Assembly (NCBI GenBank): GCA_024305405.1
Contig: JAKNDB010000065.1
Span: forward strand, 62,001 to 126,000
DNA from: Dirofilaria immitis
Lineage: Eukaryota; Nematoda; Chromadorea; Rhabditida; Onchocercidae
Reading direction: 5' to 3'
Length of the DNA stretch: 64,000 nt
Numbering within the stretch: the first letter of the stretch is position 1; every line of letters begins with the position of its first letter. Below the pieces are notes generated by a model. That model made no database searches and was not told where the DNA came from. It was given only the letters and a program-made list of their open reading frames with translations. The position numbers and the translations under genes are program-made. Positions 22,851-35,176 of the stretch are shown here, piece by piece.

Positions 22851-24185
22851 GAGAACTGAGAGCAAAAAGGCATTTTTAATGTTTTGATCAACATCCTGTG
22901 ACATCAAAGATAATAGATCAAACAATTGTTTCATTGGAATAATATATATTATTTTAACCTTTTGCATAATTGAAAAGACTGACAGCTGAAGAGATAATTT
23001 CCTTGTTTTAGAGATGTGAATCAAAACAAGCTATATTATAAGATCACTTGTTTATACCAAAATATTTAAAAATATAAAAATTTTTATCTCAGTTATCTCG
23101 ATATATTTATATTACAGTATATTTAGGCGTTTATCGCGGTTATTAAATATGCGGTCATTCTAAAAAACATGAAAATTTGAAATAAAAAATTTGGAAATAA
23201 TTACGGTATGCCATATTGTACTATCGTCGTGATTTATACTGCATTTCTTAGCCTAATTTGCTGTGAATTCTTCATATATAAGGAGAATTAGAACTAGGTG
23301 AATTCATTATTACCATTTGATAAAATTAATATGTGAAATTAAAATAAAGCTTTCTGTAAACGATTTTCTTGCTACTTTCCTTTTGTTTTTTTTGCTACAC
23401 CGTTATACATTTGTAGCATTTGAATTGATCATATGAATGAAGTATTATTGTTTTTTGTATTACAAAAATAGGAAAAATTAATTAGAATGTATAATATATG
23501 CCGGACCAGAAGCTTAATGAATTTATAAAGTATTAGAATAATAACCTGTAATACAAAAACACTTTATATTCCAGCTATAGTAATGATTAAACTATTTGTA
23601 TTTCTACAAAACTGTGTTCACAGTTGTAATAGATTAAGTAAGCTAACCGTAGCAATTAAAAAATTGGATAATCTCTTTCCGACGTATTATCATCTTTCCT
23701 GCTATATCAATTAAGTAGTTTGATTACTAACTACTTTTTATTTTATTTTCTTTTGATTACAACATAGTGACGAATGCTTGGGTTCTGAATTATGATTTTT
23801 TTCTTCAGACATTTTATAGCAAATTCTCTTTTAAGAATCAAATTTTGGCGCAAAAAATTCTAGATTTTTAAATATGTTTTATATTTTTAAATCCATATAT
23901 ATATATATATTGACGCATACATTCACTTGTCTCTACATGTGTGTTTTTGAATCAAACAAATGAACAACAACCAACAATAGCAAAAATCAAGGCAAAATAA
24001 AATGAATAGAATAAAAAACTTCACAAATGAGGAACTTTTAAAGTTAATAAGGGAAAAAATTAAAGGATTACCAAATGAATTCATTAACAGAAATGAAGAG
24101 AGAAACAATTTTATCACCGTTAAGGTTATTCTGATAAGAATTTCGTTAGAGAATTCAAGATATTGTTTTTTAGAATTTAAAAATT
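22851..24185. other. AT-rich sequence with (TA)n tract
   Basis: Contains a short (TA)n run at 23898-23911. No gene seen. Confidence 0.4.
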
Positions 24186-24189
24186 TCAG

Positions 24190-24510
24190 CAAAAAATTGT
24201 AATATTTTTGAAAATTTAGCAAAAGAAATCATTAATTAACTGATAGAAACATGGAAATTTGGTCTAATCTGTTGTAAATTTGTTGGAAATATAAGAAAAA
24301 ATTTTGAAATTATCAATCAAATTTTGATTGATAATTAATGGAGTAAATTTCGAAGGAAATAATCTCATTTATCCCAAAAGACAGAATATCTATTATGAAT
24401 TTTTCCGAATTTATGAAACAAAGAAATTTTCCAAAAATTATTTTTGAATTGATTGTATCAAACGCAGAAAATTCAATATAATATAGTTAACTATTGATCC
24501 TTACTTTTAT
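24190..24510 (-). repeat. third, partial copy of the collagen-gene upstream region
   Basis: Aligns closely with 25560-25860, which lies upstream of collagen-like copy 1 (shared ACATGGAAATTTG.TCTAATC). The exons that should follow on the minus strand (below 24190) are absent. A 29-bp palindrome (14-bp arms, 24308-24336) is present here and missing from the other copies. Confidence 0.6.
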
Positions 24511-24540
24511 GAAGTTTGTTGAATTGGATTTCAGTAAAGA

Positions 24541-26560
24541 AAAGCAGTAAGTAATACTTGAAGCGATTATTGTATTTGTTTGCTGACTTAATATTTTACT
24601 TGCAGAAGAAGAAGAATATTCATCAGTTATTCAGCCTATTGGTTAAATTTAAAGAATCATTTTATTATTTAAAATAGCAGCAACAATTGTGATTTGAAAA
24701 TATAACAAAACTTTGCTTCATAAAATTCCAATTTTATATTCCAACATTCGCAAACGAATTTCGCTAAGGCGCAATTAAGATTTCAGGCATAATGAGGAGG
24801 ACAGAACTAAGATACATTTTTGTAAACAAAAACAATCCAAATAAATAAACCGATATGAATAAGATGGAGCGCTTCGTCGTCATTTCTGATAAATTCCATT
24901 AGCTATTGCCTCTATCTCGCCATTCCCTCGCTCCTTCATCTCCTTGCACTCCTCTTAGACCTTTAATTCCTTCAGGTCCCTCATCGCCTCTAGGTCCTAC
25001 GTCACCTTGTCGCCCTGGTGGCCCTTGAATTCCTTGCATTCCTTTTAAACCTGGTGGGCCCGGAGCTCCTGGATCTCCTTGAGGCCCATCGTTTCCATCT
25101 CGTCCTGGTGGTCCCTCTAGACCACCCCTCCTTGTGGATTACATGCCTAAAAAAATTCATAGATACCTGATATTTTGAAGATTGTTTTCAAATATACTCT
25201 TCCATTCCCATTGATTCTATGCTTCCTTCATTCTCTTAGCTTTCCATACCATGCAGTCATCTATCCCTTATTGTTCTTCGTTTTATAGTTCTTGCAATCC
25301 TAGTATTCGTTATCTTTCTTTTTGACTTTTGCGTCTTTTAAATTTTCAAAAATTCTGTATACATTAGATAACTTACTCGGACCACGAAAATAGCGCAAAC
25401 AACTAATAGGAAAATGCTGAGAAAATGCATTGTAATTTAGCAATCTGAAAACAATTATAATTAAAAACAGTTGAATTTTTCTAAATTTCTTTTAATTTTG
25501 AATTTTTAAAAGAGAAGAAACAAAATAATTTGTAATTTCTTAACGTGGTTTTAAATAGAATTTAACAATTCCATCAAAAAATTTGTAATATTTTCGAAAA
25601 TTTAGCGAAAAAATCATTAATTAACTGATAGGAACATGGAAATTTGATCTAATCTGTTGTAAAATTGTTGGAAATATAAGAAAAAATTTTGAAATTTAAT
25701 TTGATAATTAATGTAGTAAATTTCGCAGAAAACAATCTCATTTATCCTGGAAACAGAATATCTGATATGGATCCAGAATTTATGAAACAAAGAAACTCCT
25801 CAAAAGTTATTTGTGAACTAATTGTATCGAACGCAGAAAATTCAACATACGTCGATTATTGATGGTATCTCTAAAAGTAATACGAATCTTTTCGTGATTT
25901 TTTTAAATAAATGCAAGGAAGATTGAAGGAATGATAAAAATCAACGGCTGATAAAGAACCTAAGATAAAGCGGCCTTTGATTGAAATTGCAAAAACAATT
26001 ACACGTTTTTGAAAAAAATATGTACGAACAAAATTTGTATAATCGGTATTATACCGAACTTTAGCATATCTATTACAACAGAAAGAGAAAATCGCCGAAT
26101 AGATTTTTTAAATTTTGAGGATTCCTAACTAATTATATCATTAGTTAAGTATTTGATCATCAGAAATATAAATTAAACGCTGCTACTGTGGTAATTCCTG
26201 TTGAAGTACATTGAATTGAATGACTTGTAAAGGAGATTACATTTCACGAGCGCGAAAGATCAGCAGAATCTTGTGAAGCTGAGAGAGAAAAGTAAAAAAC
26301 TTATTTTCGATTGGCTTCTATAACAGTTAACCGATTAATAGGATTTGTTTCAGTTACATTGATCTTCATCTTTTTCATCTTTATGACCAAAATTTTCACC
26401 TTCTCTTTGTCATCCATATATCATTTTGTTATTTCCTTTGATTCCAATGATTTATATTTCGTAATCTGATAAATAAATTCGAAATATATTTTTATCACCA
26501 TGTTTTCTATGTAAACCAGAACTGATTTCTATAACTGTAAATTATAAATGTTTAAAAATA
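24541..26560 (-). repeat. direct duplication unit 1 (collagen-like pseudogene block)
   Basis: About 2 kb that repeats, diverged but collinear, at 27790-29760. Conserved blocks include the 3' flank (TAAGTAATACTTGAAG), both collagen exons, the intron, the upstream GAAACATGGAAATTT region and a distal block with TTCTATAACTGTAAATTA. Confidence 0.7.
24899..25430 (-). pseudogene. small secreted collagen-like gene, frameshifted copy
   Basis: Exon 1 25430-25377 encodes a signal peptide (MHFLSIFLLVVCAIFVVR). After a GTAAG donor and a TTTTTTAG acceptor, exon 2 25146-24899 begins A-C-N-P and then encodes a Gly-X-Y run of about 22 triplets ([20 protein letters not shown] and onward). A 1-nt shift within GGAGGGGTGGTCTAG just after the exon start puts a stop in frame. 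A second 1-nt loss near the 3' end changes the C terminus relative to the intact copy at 28.2 kb. The exon structure is identical to that copy, so this is a decayed paralogue, unless the shifts are assembly errors. Confidence 0.7.
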
Positions 26561-27785
26561 AATGATAACAATAGCTAATTTCGTTAGTTCTAATCGATAA
26601 GAAAGAATAATGTACTAATGCATCTTTTCAGTACTTTACTATTGATGATTTGTACTGAGCTATTTTCGTGGCCCAAGTAAATTATCTACTAGATTGTTTC
26701 TAAGAAGAATTGAAGGCAGTTTGGAAAGATTAAATGTTATATGAAACTTACTTGCAAGCTTGCAACCCATCATGAGTAATAGGCAAGACAGGCGTCAGTA
26801 GAAAGGATGGTACAAGACTAAGAGAATCCGAACAGAAACCAACAGATATTTTGAATTCAGCAATAGAATTCATATCGGAATAGTTTTACTTATGAGAAAA
26901 CTGTTTCCTCTTTTTTCTATAAATTAATTTGGTAGTCCTTCAATTTTTTCTCTTATTAATATTAAAAATTCCTTCATTTCTCATGTATCAATGAATGACA
27001 TAATACTCAAATACTCAATATCGAGGTAACCGAAGAAATTTTGTGATCCATAATAGTGATCAATAAACAGTTTTTTACTGCCATTATTAACTATTTGGTC
27101 CATCTTATGAATATACAGTTGTTAAATATGAGAAAAATATATTCCTCTTGCTTCCAACGGCTACCTCCCTTTCTATATGACATGATATACCATTGATTTA
27201 TCTTATGTATAACTGTGTCTTAAGAGTCATATTTCTTTTTTTATTCTTATGTACTTCAGATGATTACTCCTTGCATATTTCCTACCCCACGAAGATGCAT
27301 ATAGATAACGATTTTTAATCAAGGGGTTTTTGGATGATTGTTCAATAAAGCTCCAATGGTAAACGGTCGGGTTGCAGTCGAACTCTCGCAACCAACAAGA
27401 ATGAAATCATTCAAACTTTTTACGGAAGAAGCAATTCAAAAAAAAAAAAATTCCTTAAAATTAATCCCTAGATGGTAGAATAATTTGTTTGTTATCAGTG
27501 TTAGCAACTTCCAATCCAATAAGCTTTTCCAAATATGATTGTCTGCGAAACATCAATACCCTCTCCTCTCATAACAAAAAAACATTTTTCGTTTTTTCAC
27601 GACACTCAATATAACAAATATAAATTTATCAGCACTGAAACTATTAACTTCATTATGTTTATATTTCAATTTAGTATCAAATTTTATTTCGAAGAATAGT
27701 TGCCCTTTTACAATATCATTGAATTTATCTAATTCGAAAATCACTATGCGAGATCTTTTCATCAAGGTTGGCCTATTAGATGCTA
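25870..27785. other. non-coding, distal part of duplication unit and spacer
   Basis: Up to about 26560 it aligns with 29060-29760. The remainder to 27785 is unique AT-rich spacer. No supported gene. Confidence 0.4.
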
Positions 27786-27789
27786 GTAA

Positions 27790-29760
27790 TTAAGCAATAA
27801 GTAATACTTGAAGCAGATGACTGTGTTTTTTTTTTGCATAACATAATAATATTGTACTTAGCAGTGGGAGAGGAATATTTCATCGAAAAATTCAACCTAT
27901 TGGTTAAATTTAAGAATTATTTTATTATTTGAAATAACAGGTACAATTGTGATTTGAAAATATAACAAAACTTTACTTCATAAAATTGCAATTTTGTATT
28001 TCGCAAATGAATTTCGCTAAGACGCAATTATGATTTCATGGTAGAGAAGTAAGAAAACTACAACAAGTTTGTGTAAGCAAGAACAAACTATATAAGTAAA
28101 TCGATATGAATGAGATAGATACTTCGTCATCATTTCTGACAAATTCCATTAGATAGTGCTTTTATCTTCCCATTCCTACTTCTCCTTCGCCTCCTTGTAG
28201 TCCCCTTATACCTTTCAATCCTTGTGGTCCGTCATTGCCCTTAGCGCCTATTTCGCCTTGTAGTCCTTGCGGCCCTGGCACCCCTGGCCTTCCTTTTACA
28301 CCTCGTGGGCCCTTGGGTCCTGGATCTCCTTGAGACCCATCTCTTCCATCTCGTCCTGGCGATCCTGCTGTACTCCTTGAACCACATGCCTAAAAATAAA
28401 ATCCGCAGATATTTAATATTTTAATTCTGTATTTCCTTTATTTTCTTAGCTTTCCATACCATGCAGTCCATCTATCCCTTATCGCTCCTTCGTTTTGTAG
28501 TTCTTATGGGTCCTAACATTCGCTGTCTTCATTTTTTACTTTTACTCGTTTAAAATTTTTAGAAATTCTGCATGTATTATATAACTTACTCGGACCACAA
28601 AAACAGTGCAAACAACCAATAACAAAATGCTGAGAAAATTCATTGTAATTAACAATCTGAAATTATGGAAATAATTGAAATTTTCTAGATTTCGTTTAAT
28701 TTTGAATCTTCTAATAGAGAAAAGAAAAAAGATAATCTATAGTTTTTAAGTCAGTTTTTAATATACTTAGAAATTCCAATAGAAGAAATGCAATATTTTT
28801 GAAATTTAGCAAAAGAACTGATTAATCAAGTACCACGAGCAGAAAATTTGGCTTGTCAGCTTGTTGACAATAAAAGAAACGATTTTGAAAAACTTAAACT
28901 GATAATCAATGGAATGATTTCGAGTTATTTATGAAAGAAACTTCCTTATTTATTCTAAGAAATAGAATATCTAATACGAATCTTTCCAGAACATATGAAA
29001 CAAAGAAACTAGTTGTATTGAAGGTAACAAACTTCAATGTCGGACGATTATCGATATCTGTAAAAGTTATATAAATCTTTTTATGATTTTGATTTAAAAT
29101 AAACGGAAGAAAGATTGAAGTGAATGATAGAAATCAGCAGTTGATAAAGAATCTGAGATGTAATAACCTTTGATTTTGATTGTAAAAGAAATTATATGTT
29201 TTACACTAATAACTATATAAATTTGCGATATAAAATTTGCAAAAATCACCTGATAGAAAAAAATTTGTACAAAAAATTTGTATGACCGACTTTAGCGTAT
29301 CTAATAGAATCAAAAGAAAAACTTGTTGAATAATAATTTTTGAGTTTTGTGAGTTTCTAAGCTAATTATGTTGTCGGTTATGTACTGATCATTAGAAATA
29401 TAGATTGAAAATTGCCAAGAGAGTGATTTTCCTAATTTTATTAAAAATTTTAGACAAATTAAGGTTGAGGTAAATTAGGTAGAAAACTTTGTAACCGAAA
29501 ACTACATTTCATGAAAAATAGTAGAATCTTTTTTAATTGCTATCTTGTTTTTATTACAATAATCTTTATCTTTTTCTTTTTACGATCAAAATTTTCACCT
29601 TTTCATCATCCATAACAAATAATAAACAATTTCTTGCGACTCTAATATGTCAGATTTTGCAGTCTGATAAATAAGTATTGAATCCTAGCATATTTCGATT
29701 ATTACGTTTTCCCTTCAACCATAACTAATTTCTAAAACTGTAAATTACAAGCGTTTAAAT
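27790..29760 (-). repeat. direct duplication unit 2 (intact collagen-like gene block)
   Basis: Counterpart of 24541-26560 in the same orientation, separated by about 1.2 kb. Confidence 0.7.
28162..28643 (-). CDS. small secreted collagen-like protein
   Basis: Two exons: 28643-28590 (18 codons) and 28389-28162 (75 codons plus TAA), joined in phase 0 across a 200-nt intron with GTAAG and TTTTTAG ends, giving 93 residues. Exon 1 is a signal peptide ([18 protein letters not shown]). The mature protein opens with a single cysteine (ACGSRSTAG) and then runs as about 22 uninterrupted Gly-X-Y triplets ([20 protein letters not shown] and onward) to the end. It could trimerise and disulfide-link through the N-terminal cysteine. 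It lacks the long N-terminal domain and cysteine clusters of cuticle collagens and is far shorter than them (about 300 residues), so it is not an ordinary col gene. The X/Y positions are highly charged. Location is probably extracellular. Confidence 0.75.
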
Positions 29761-31930
29761 TCTTCCAAAACAATGGAAATGAAAAATAAACTATCAGCGC
29801 ACGAATGCGATTTTGCATATTACATTTTCGTCTGAATTAAGTCCGAAATGAGTCTTGTATTTCAAATCATTTCATATTAGCATTTAATCTAATTTTGTAG
29901 AAAAAATTAAATTTGGAAATCTTTCGAAAAAAATGTATCGATGTGCCAGTAGACATATCCCAGTTCTAAAATACCGTAACACAAAATGATTCTTAACTCA
30001 CCTATATTTTAGAGATAAGAACTTATACTGCACATCAAACCTAAGAATCACAGTTTAAAAAAAAATCTCTCAGAATCATTTAGTTAGAAAATTTCGAAGG
30101 TTACAACATTAGCAAGGGAAAGATAATTGAAATAACTAACACATAAAAAAATATTGCTTTTTTAATTTCAAAATATTACAAGCAAATATTTATTTCACTA
30201 CTTTTATGCTATTATGTCAAAACACACTCCAGACAGATATGTTCTTTTCGAATGACTTAAGTTTAAAATCAGTTTTTTTTTTTTTTATTGAGAATATTTG
30301 AGCAATTTCAGTTGTCATCAGTTATTGCACGCTGAAATAAATAGTAATACAATTTCACTAATAATGTGTCAGTTTTATTTTTGTTTCATTTTTTTTCACA
30401 CTTTAATTTAGCATCATTATATATGTTTGTCATTTTAACATTCTTTTCCATGATTGATTCAAGACCTGAAATATTTAAATATTACCATTCACCCGCCTGC
30501 ACGATGTAAAAGTAAATTTTGTGTTTCATTTCATAAATAACAACAAACGAAAAGTTGTTGAAAACTATAAATAAATAAATCAAAAATTGAATAGTATGAT
30601 ATATAATGCTCATAAAAAAATTAGAAAGTACAATAATAAAAAGAAATACAATACGGATTGAAGGACTGACTTTAAAAATATTGTTTCGGTTATAGAAATT
30701 TTGTTAATTTTTAATAAAATAAGTTATGAAATATAAAATGAAAATCTTGATCTGAAAGAAGTGAAAATGTTTGAAAAAGGGTGCAAATAATTCGTTAAAA
30801 TGACATAAGAAATTATTGAATAAACAAAAATTTTTATAAAATTTACAAAAATTTAAGGAATAATTTTGATAAAGAGGCTAAATGTAATATATGAGGGAAA
30901 AATTATTCTTATCTTCTCAAATATTTTAGATTTCCATGTTTTGATAAAATATAACTGTAAAATGCAATAATCAAGGTAAATTATCTCATTGATGATTATC
31001 ATTGTCATTGATTATCAAATAATTATATGCCTGATAGTATGAAATTACTAGTGATCTTTGAAAAGATGCAAATCCTTATCGTTTTTGAAACGATGTAATC
31101 TTTGAAGAGATACAAATCCTTATCGTCTTTGAAAGAAAGATGATCAAAATACTTGAGAAGAATTTGAAATAGGCATTAAAATATTGCATAAGTACTCTTG
31201 CGACCATTTTTAAGTTCAGCGTTTGCAATATCAAACAATACTGCAAAAATTTTCTTGACATTTAAACCCGTTGAAACCTCATGTGTAATAAAATTGTTTT
31301 GGGTTTAACAAAGAGTGATCAAATTTTCTCTATCATAGTTGTTCCAATTATTTGTTTTCATATTTTGCATCACTTAAATTTAACTAACATTCTTGCAATT
31401 AATAATTCCTGATAGGATGGTTATCATAAAGATTATTTTTTGTTTTAAATATTAAACATAGCAGAATAATCACTTAGTTTAATCATTTCTGATTTCATAT
31501 TAATTTAAAATTTTTAAATTTTTGAATCATATATTGAAAGTATGAAGATCGGGAAAACTTGATCTTTCAATTTTCATTGTAATTTCAGAAAATGCAGCAT
31601 AATAATTCATTGAAGATAGATTTTCAAAATATTCGTTGTAGAAGTTCATTATCTGTCATACTTTGTGAGTCAAGCTAAGATAATTAAGCATAACACAAAT
31701 GCATTTTAAAAATTTCTAAAATCTATCAAAAATATAATGGTCATTTGTAGATGTACATTTGCGTGCTTTAATTTAAACAAATTGATACTGCTAGAATATC
31801 ATCATTAGGCTTACTTCATTTTTTCTTGCAACATCCATTAGAAATATCTTGAAGTAATTATTTGATTTTAATTAAAAATAAGATTTTTCTACTTCTGATA
31901 ACTAAGAAAAGTATTCATCGTTTAGCTGTA
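29761..31930. other. gene-poor AT-rich stretch
   Basis: Contains a tandem pair of a 44-bp unit at 31054-31141 (ATCTTTGAA.AGAT.CAAATC). No supported gene. Confidence 0.4.
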
Positions 31931-31933
31931 ATC

Positions 31934-31976
31934 GACAATATTACGGTATCAATACTATTGATACCGTAATATTGTC
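31934..31976. repeat. 43-bp perfect palindrome
   Basis: Two 21-bp arms (GACAATATTACGGTATCAATA and its exact complement) around a single C. The inner 14 bases GATACCGTAATATT recur at 50689-50702. It is about 420 bp upstream of the DB-domain gene. Confidence 0.9.
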
Positions 31977-32391
31977 AGGAAGCACCATTTCTTTAATTAT
32001 TACAATACAATTCTATAATCATATTAAAGAGTTTATTTTTATCAATTTAGGAATGCCTAAAATGCAGTGAAAAATTTAATTTTACATAATAAATTTCAAT
32101 TGAGATATTGTTGTTCAAGTAAAAAATAAAATTAGATATCTAGCAATGTTACTTGTTCCTGCTGGTTTTTTTCAAATTTTTACCTGTTTCTTTTTATTTT
32201 CCATTATTTCATCAACGGATTAATAGGACTTGAAATCATTTTTTTTTAAATATTTCTTATTAAAAATTAAATTATTAAACTGTATTGTATAATAATTAAA
32301 GAATGAATATATGGTGCTTCTTGTATAACAATACGGAATGTATTAATTCATTTCAACTTCCTACGATACTATCATCGAAATATTTAAGGAA

Positions 32392-33326
32392 ATGAATTAT
32401 CCACGGTGCGCTGCCTGCATATTAATGATATTGCATGCTGCTGTCATTGCGGAAGAAGCAAATGCGAAATTTAAAAAATGTTGCAAAACGTACGAACCAT
32501 TGCTTAGAAATGAAACTGCCGTAAATGAATGTCTCAATAAATATTGTGATTTCGATATTATTTCACAAACTAATGTAATAATTTCTTTCAATTGCATTAT
32601 AACGATAATAATATACTCTGATTTTATAATTTCGTATTGATCACACTTTTGAACAATCATGAAGATAAAGTAGAATAGAAATGAAATAAATCGATTTAAA
32701 ATTTCCTATGCATGCTTTTTTCTAGTATAGACAATTTTCAAAAATCCTTCCTATCCTTTAAGAAAACAAATCAAATCATAAATTTGCTTCTTTTTTATTG
32801 CTGTCACCAAACTCGGTTGCAAAAATTTTTTATTACTCACTATGTAAATTTAAAACCTCATGAGTTTTGATGCAGTTTTTAAACCTTATAGGATAAAATT
32901 CATTCGTTATCTTTCCAACATATTCCATAAATTATTTTCTATTGAATTTATTGCAAGGCGTAATTATTTTTAGATACTCGTATTTTTAAAACATTGCGAT
33001 AATACCGTTGTTGGTAGTATATTTTCCTGCGCATCATCTAATTATGATCATACTCAATGTTGTTTGGTAAGTTCCTTCATTGCAGAATGTTATCTTAAAA
33101 TTCGATTTCAGCCCATTTTGAATAACTAGTTCTGTTTGTAGCATATTATTTTTCTGTTACACATTTAAAGGCAAATGGAGTAAGCCGAAGATGTTTGGAA
33201 TATTGCTCAGCTCATGATGGTGTACCTTCTAATTATCTGGATTATTTGGCATGTCTGGATTATTTCGACAATATCAAAGAATGTTTCCAAAATTATCTAG
33301 AAAAATATCCTGCTATTAATTCTTAA
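32392..33326 (+). CDS. secreted DB-module cysteine-rich protein
   Basis: Three exons, all joined in phase 0: 32392-32574, 32974-33066 and 33171-33326 (TAA), 143 residues. The first 25 or so residues form a signal peptide (ACILMILHAAVIAEEANA). The rest has the nematode DB cysteine pattern (PF01682): FKKCCKTY, then CLNKYCDF, FLKHCDN, IFSCASSNYDHTQCCLANGV, RRCLEYCSAHDG, ACLDYFDNIKECF. DB proteins are nematode-specific secreted or extracellular proteins of unknown biochemical role, some of them linked to cell-surface receptors. Length and a single module are normal for the short members. Start choice: the ATG gives the signal peptide, and no upstream exon is needed. Confidence 0.8.
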
Positions 33327-34739
33327 GTATTTCTTTGTATAATATTAAGCTTTTAATAATAAATTATGGTAACGAACAAAAATAATTTTAAATCATTCTT
33401 AAAAATTACATTTGAAATTTTCCACATTTAATATTTTATCCTTGTCATATATTTGTGATAAAAGCCTAATTATGGATAAATGATAGAATGTAAGTGAATA
33501 TTGGAAAACTAATAGTTAAAGTAAATTTTTTTAATTTTCCCTTTAACTTTTCTTTTTAATTTTTTTATTTTTTAGTATTTTTTTTCAAATTTTTGAAAAA
33601 TAAATGAAATATATATAAATAAAAACTCTAAGTTACACAAATTTTCCATGTGAATTGCATCGTATACATACAATTAATTAATTATACATTTCTTAAACTG
33701 TTTAAGTTACACGTGTCGGGAAATATTTCATAATTAAAATATATCGAGATATCCAAGAAAATATCTTGAATATTTTTATATCCCTTTAATATTTGGAAAT
33801 ATCAATTAATATAATATCAAACTACAGAAAGTTGCAAACATTTGACAATATTGGCTATAATATGATATCAAACTGAAAGATTGTGAACATTTGCCAACTA
33901 ATAATTTCACTTCAATCATCGAGATCATAAATATTACTAAATCATTCATTGTGATAAAACAACTTCACTATAAAAAGAATTGATAATCTATTCATTAAAA
34001 GGTCATCTCTCATATCGTTCATTTCCCCTATTCGTACCATTTTTAGTTGTTCGTGAGCAGTTTCTCCAACGATATTTCAATTTTGATTTTACTTCAATTA
34101 TGCTACCTTATTATGCTCATCCCATTGCCTGTATCGTCTCGATAAATCACAATAAAATAAACCGTTTATTCCTTGATGCAACCAACAACCAATCTCACAA
34201 CTCACTGCTAAAATAAGTAGCGATAACTTAAATCACGATCAAACCTTGTGCATTCTTGAATATTGATTGTCCTTCGCTTTTCTTTATTCTGATATGTAAA
34301 TTCTTCGTACGTTTAATGTGTGATAAGCTCTCATTTAGAGCGAAAGACTAATGATCACCGATACAAAAATAAACTCGCGGTTAAACTGATATGCTATAAG
34401 CAGTGGTTATACGGTTAGTAGTGCGAGCAACCTTTTCTATTCAATGTTACATCATTCGGCTTATCAACGCATCTCTGACTTCTTCCTTATAAAAAGTTTT
34501 TCGCTGTCTTCGGCAATATTGTGAATAGTTTTTATATCAGTTTTTAATTTTGATTTTACTTTAATTGTATTGTCTTATCATAGTTATCAAATTGCCTATG
34601 TCGTTGAAATCGCGATAAAGTTTCCTGATAAAATAGAATATAAAAGATTCATAAAGAATTTGTTAGAGATGTATGTATTAAAAGCGTTGGTTAAGATGTT
34701 GTAAATCATACCATGCGTTTGTGCTCCAAATAAAAGCAA
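33327..34739. other. AT-rich sequence with diverged R3-like repeats
   Basis: 33980-34240 resembles 34980-35060 in places (ACCGTTTATTCCTTGATGCAA versus ACCGTTCATTCTTTGATGCAA), so pieces of the R3/LTR-like repeat are scattered here. No gene. Confidence 0.4.
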
Positions 34740-35176
34740 TAGTCTGATGACTTCAGAATTGATCTCGAATGGCGCGAAGAATCCTAATTAACAACATTTT
34801 TTGCTAGATGTACTCTACGAGTAATTGGATGGCATATCGGGCATCCTTAGGAGCTTATTTTTTTGACTGCCTTATTATACCATTAAAATTGTATTTGTTG
34901 TGTTCGTCGACGTGTTATCGAAATTATCGCAATAAGAGTTTAATTATCCAATTTGAAATGTTACCATTGAAATAAGTCTCATAACCGTTCATTCTTTGAT
35001 GCAATCAAAAGTCAATCGGACAACTCCCTACCGTTACATAAATAGCGATTCAATTCAATCAAGGAGAAACTTCTCTGCTATCGAATTCAAATAATCAAGA
35101 ATGAAAATTATCTAATCTTTCACTAAACATAATCCTTACAAATCGAATCAAATCAGCTCAATAAATTTTCGCGACA
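34740..35176 (+). repeat. repeat R3 / probable LTR of BEL copy 3
   Basis: The left part aligns with 19860-20150. The right end (CGCGACA at 35176) sits immediately before a TTGGTGTCCAAGG primer-site-like sequence and BEL gag remnants, as an LTR would; a TG start at 34913 would give a 264-bp LTR. Because homology to the other copy extends left of 34913, the boundary is uncertain. It contains an SL1-like stretch at 34937-34957 followed by CATTGAAA, which also follows SL1 in SL RNAs. Confidence 0.45.

Noticed and set aside
23923..24222. 99-codon hydrophobic ORF, minus strand
   Set aside because: It starts within the partial upstream-region repeat and reads as Leu/Phe-rich noise; the plus strand is open too.
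27355..27420. tRNA-like string (GGTCGGGTTGCAGTCGAACT)
   Set aside because: It resembles a T-arm superficially, but no acceptor stem, D-arm or anticodon arm can be paired around it.
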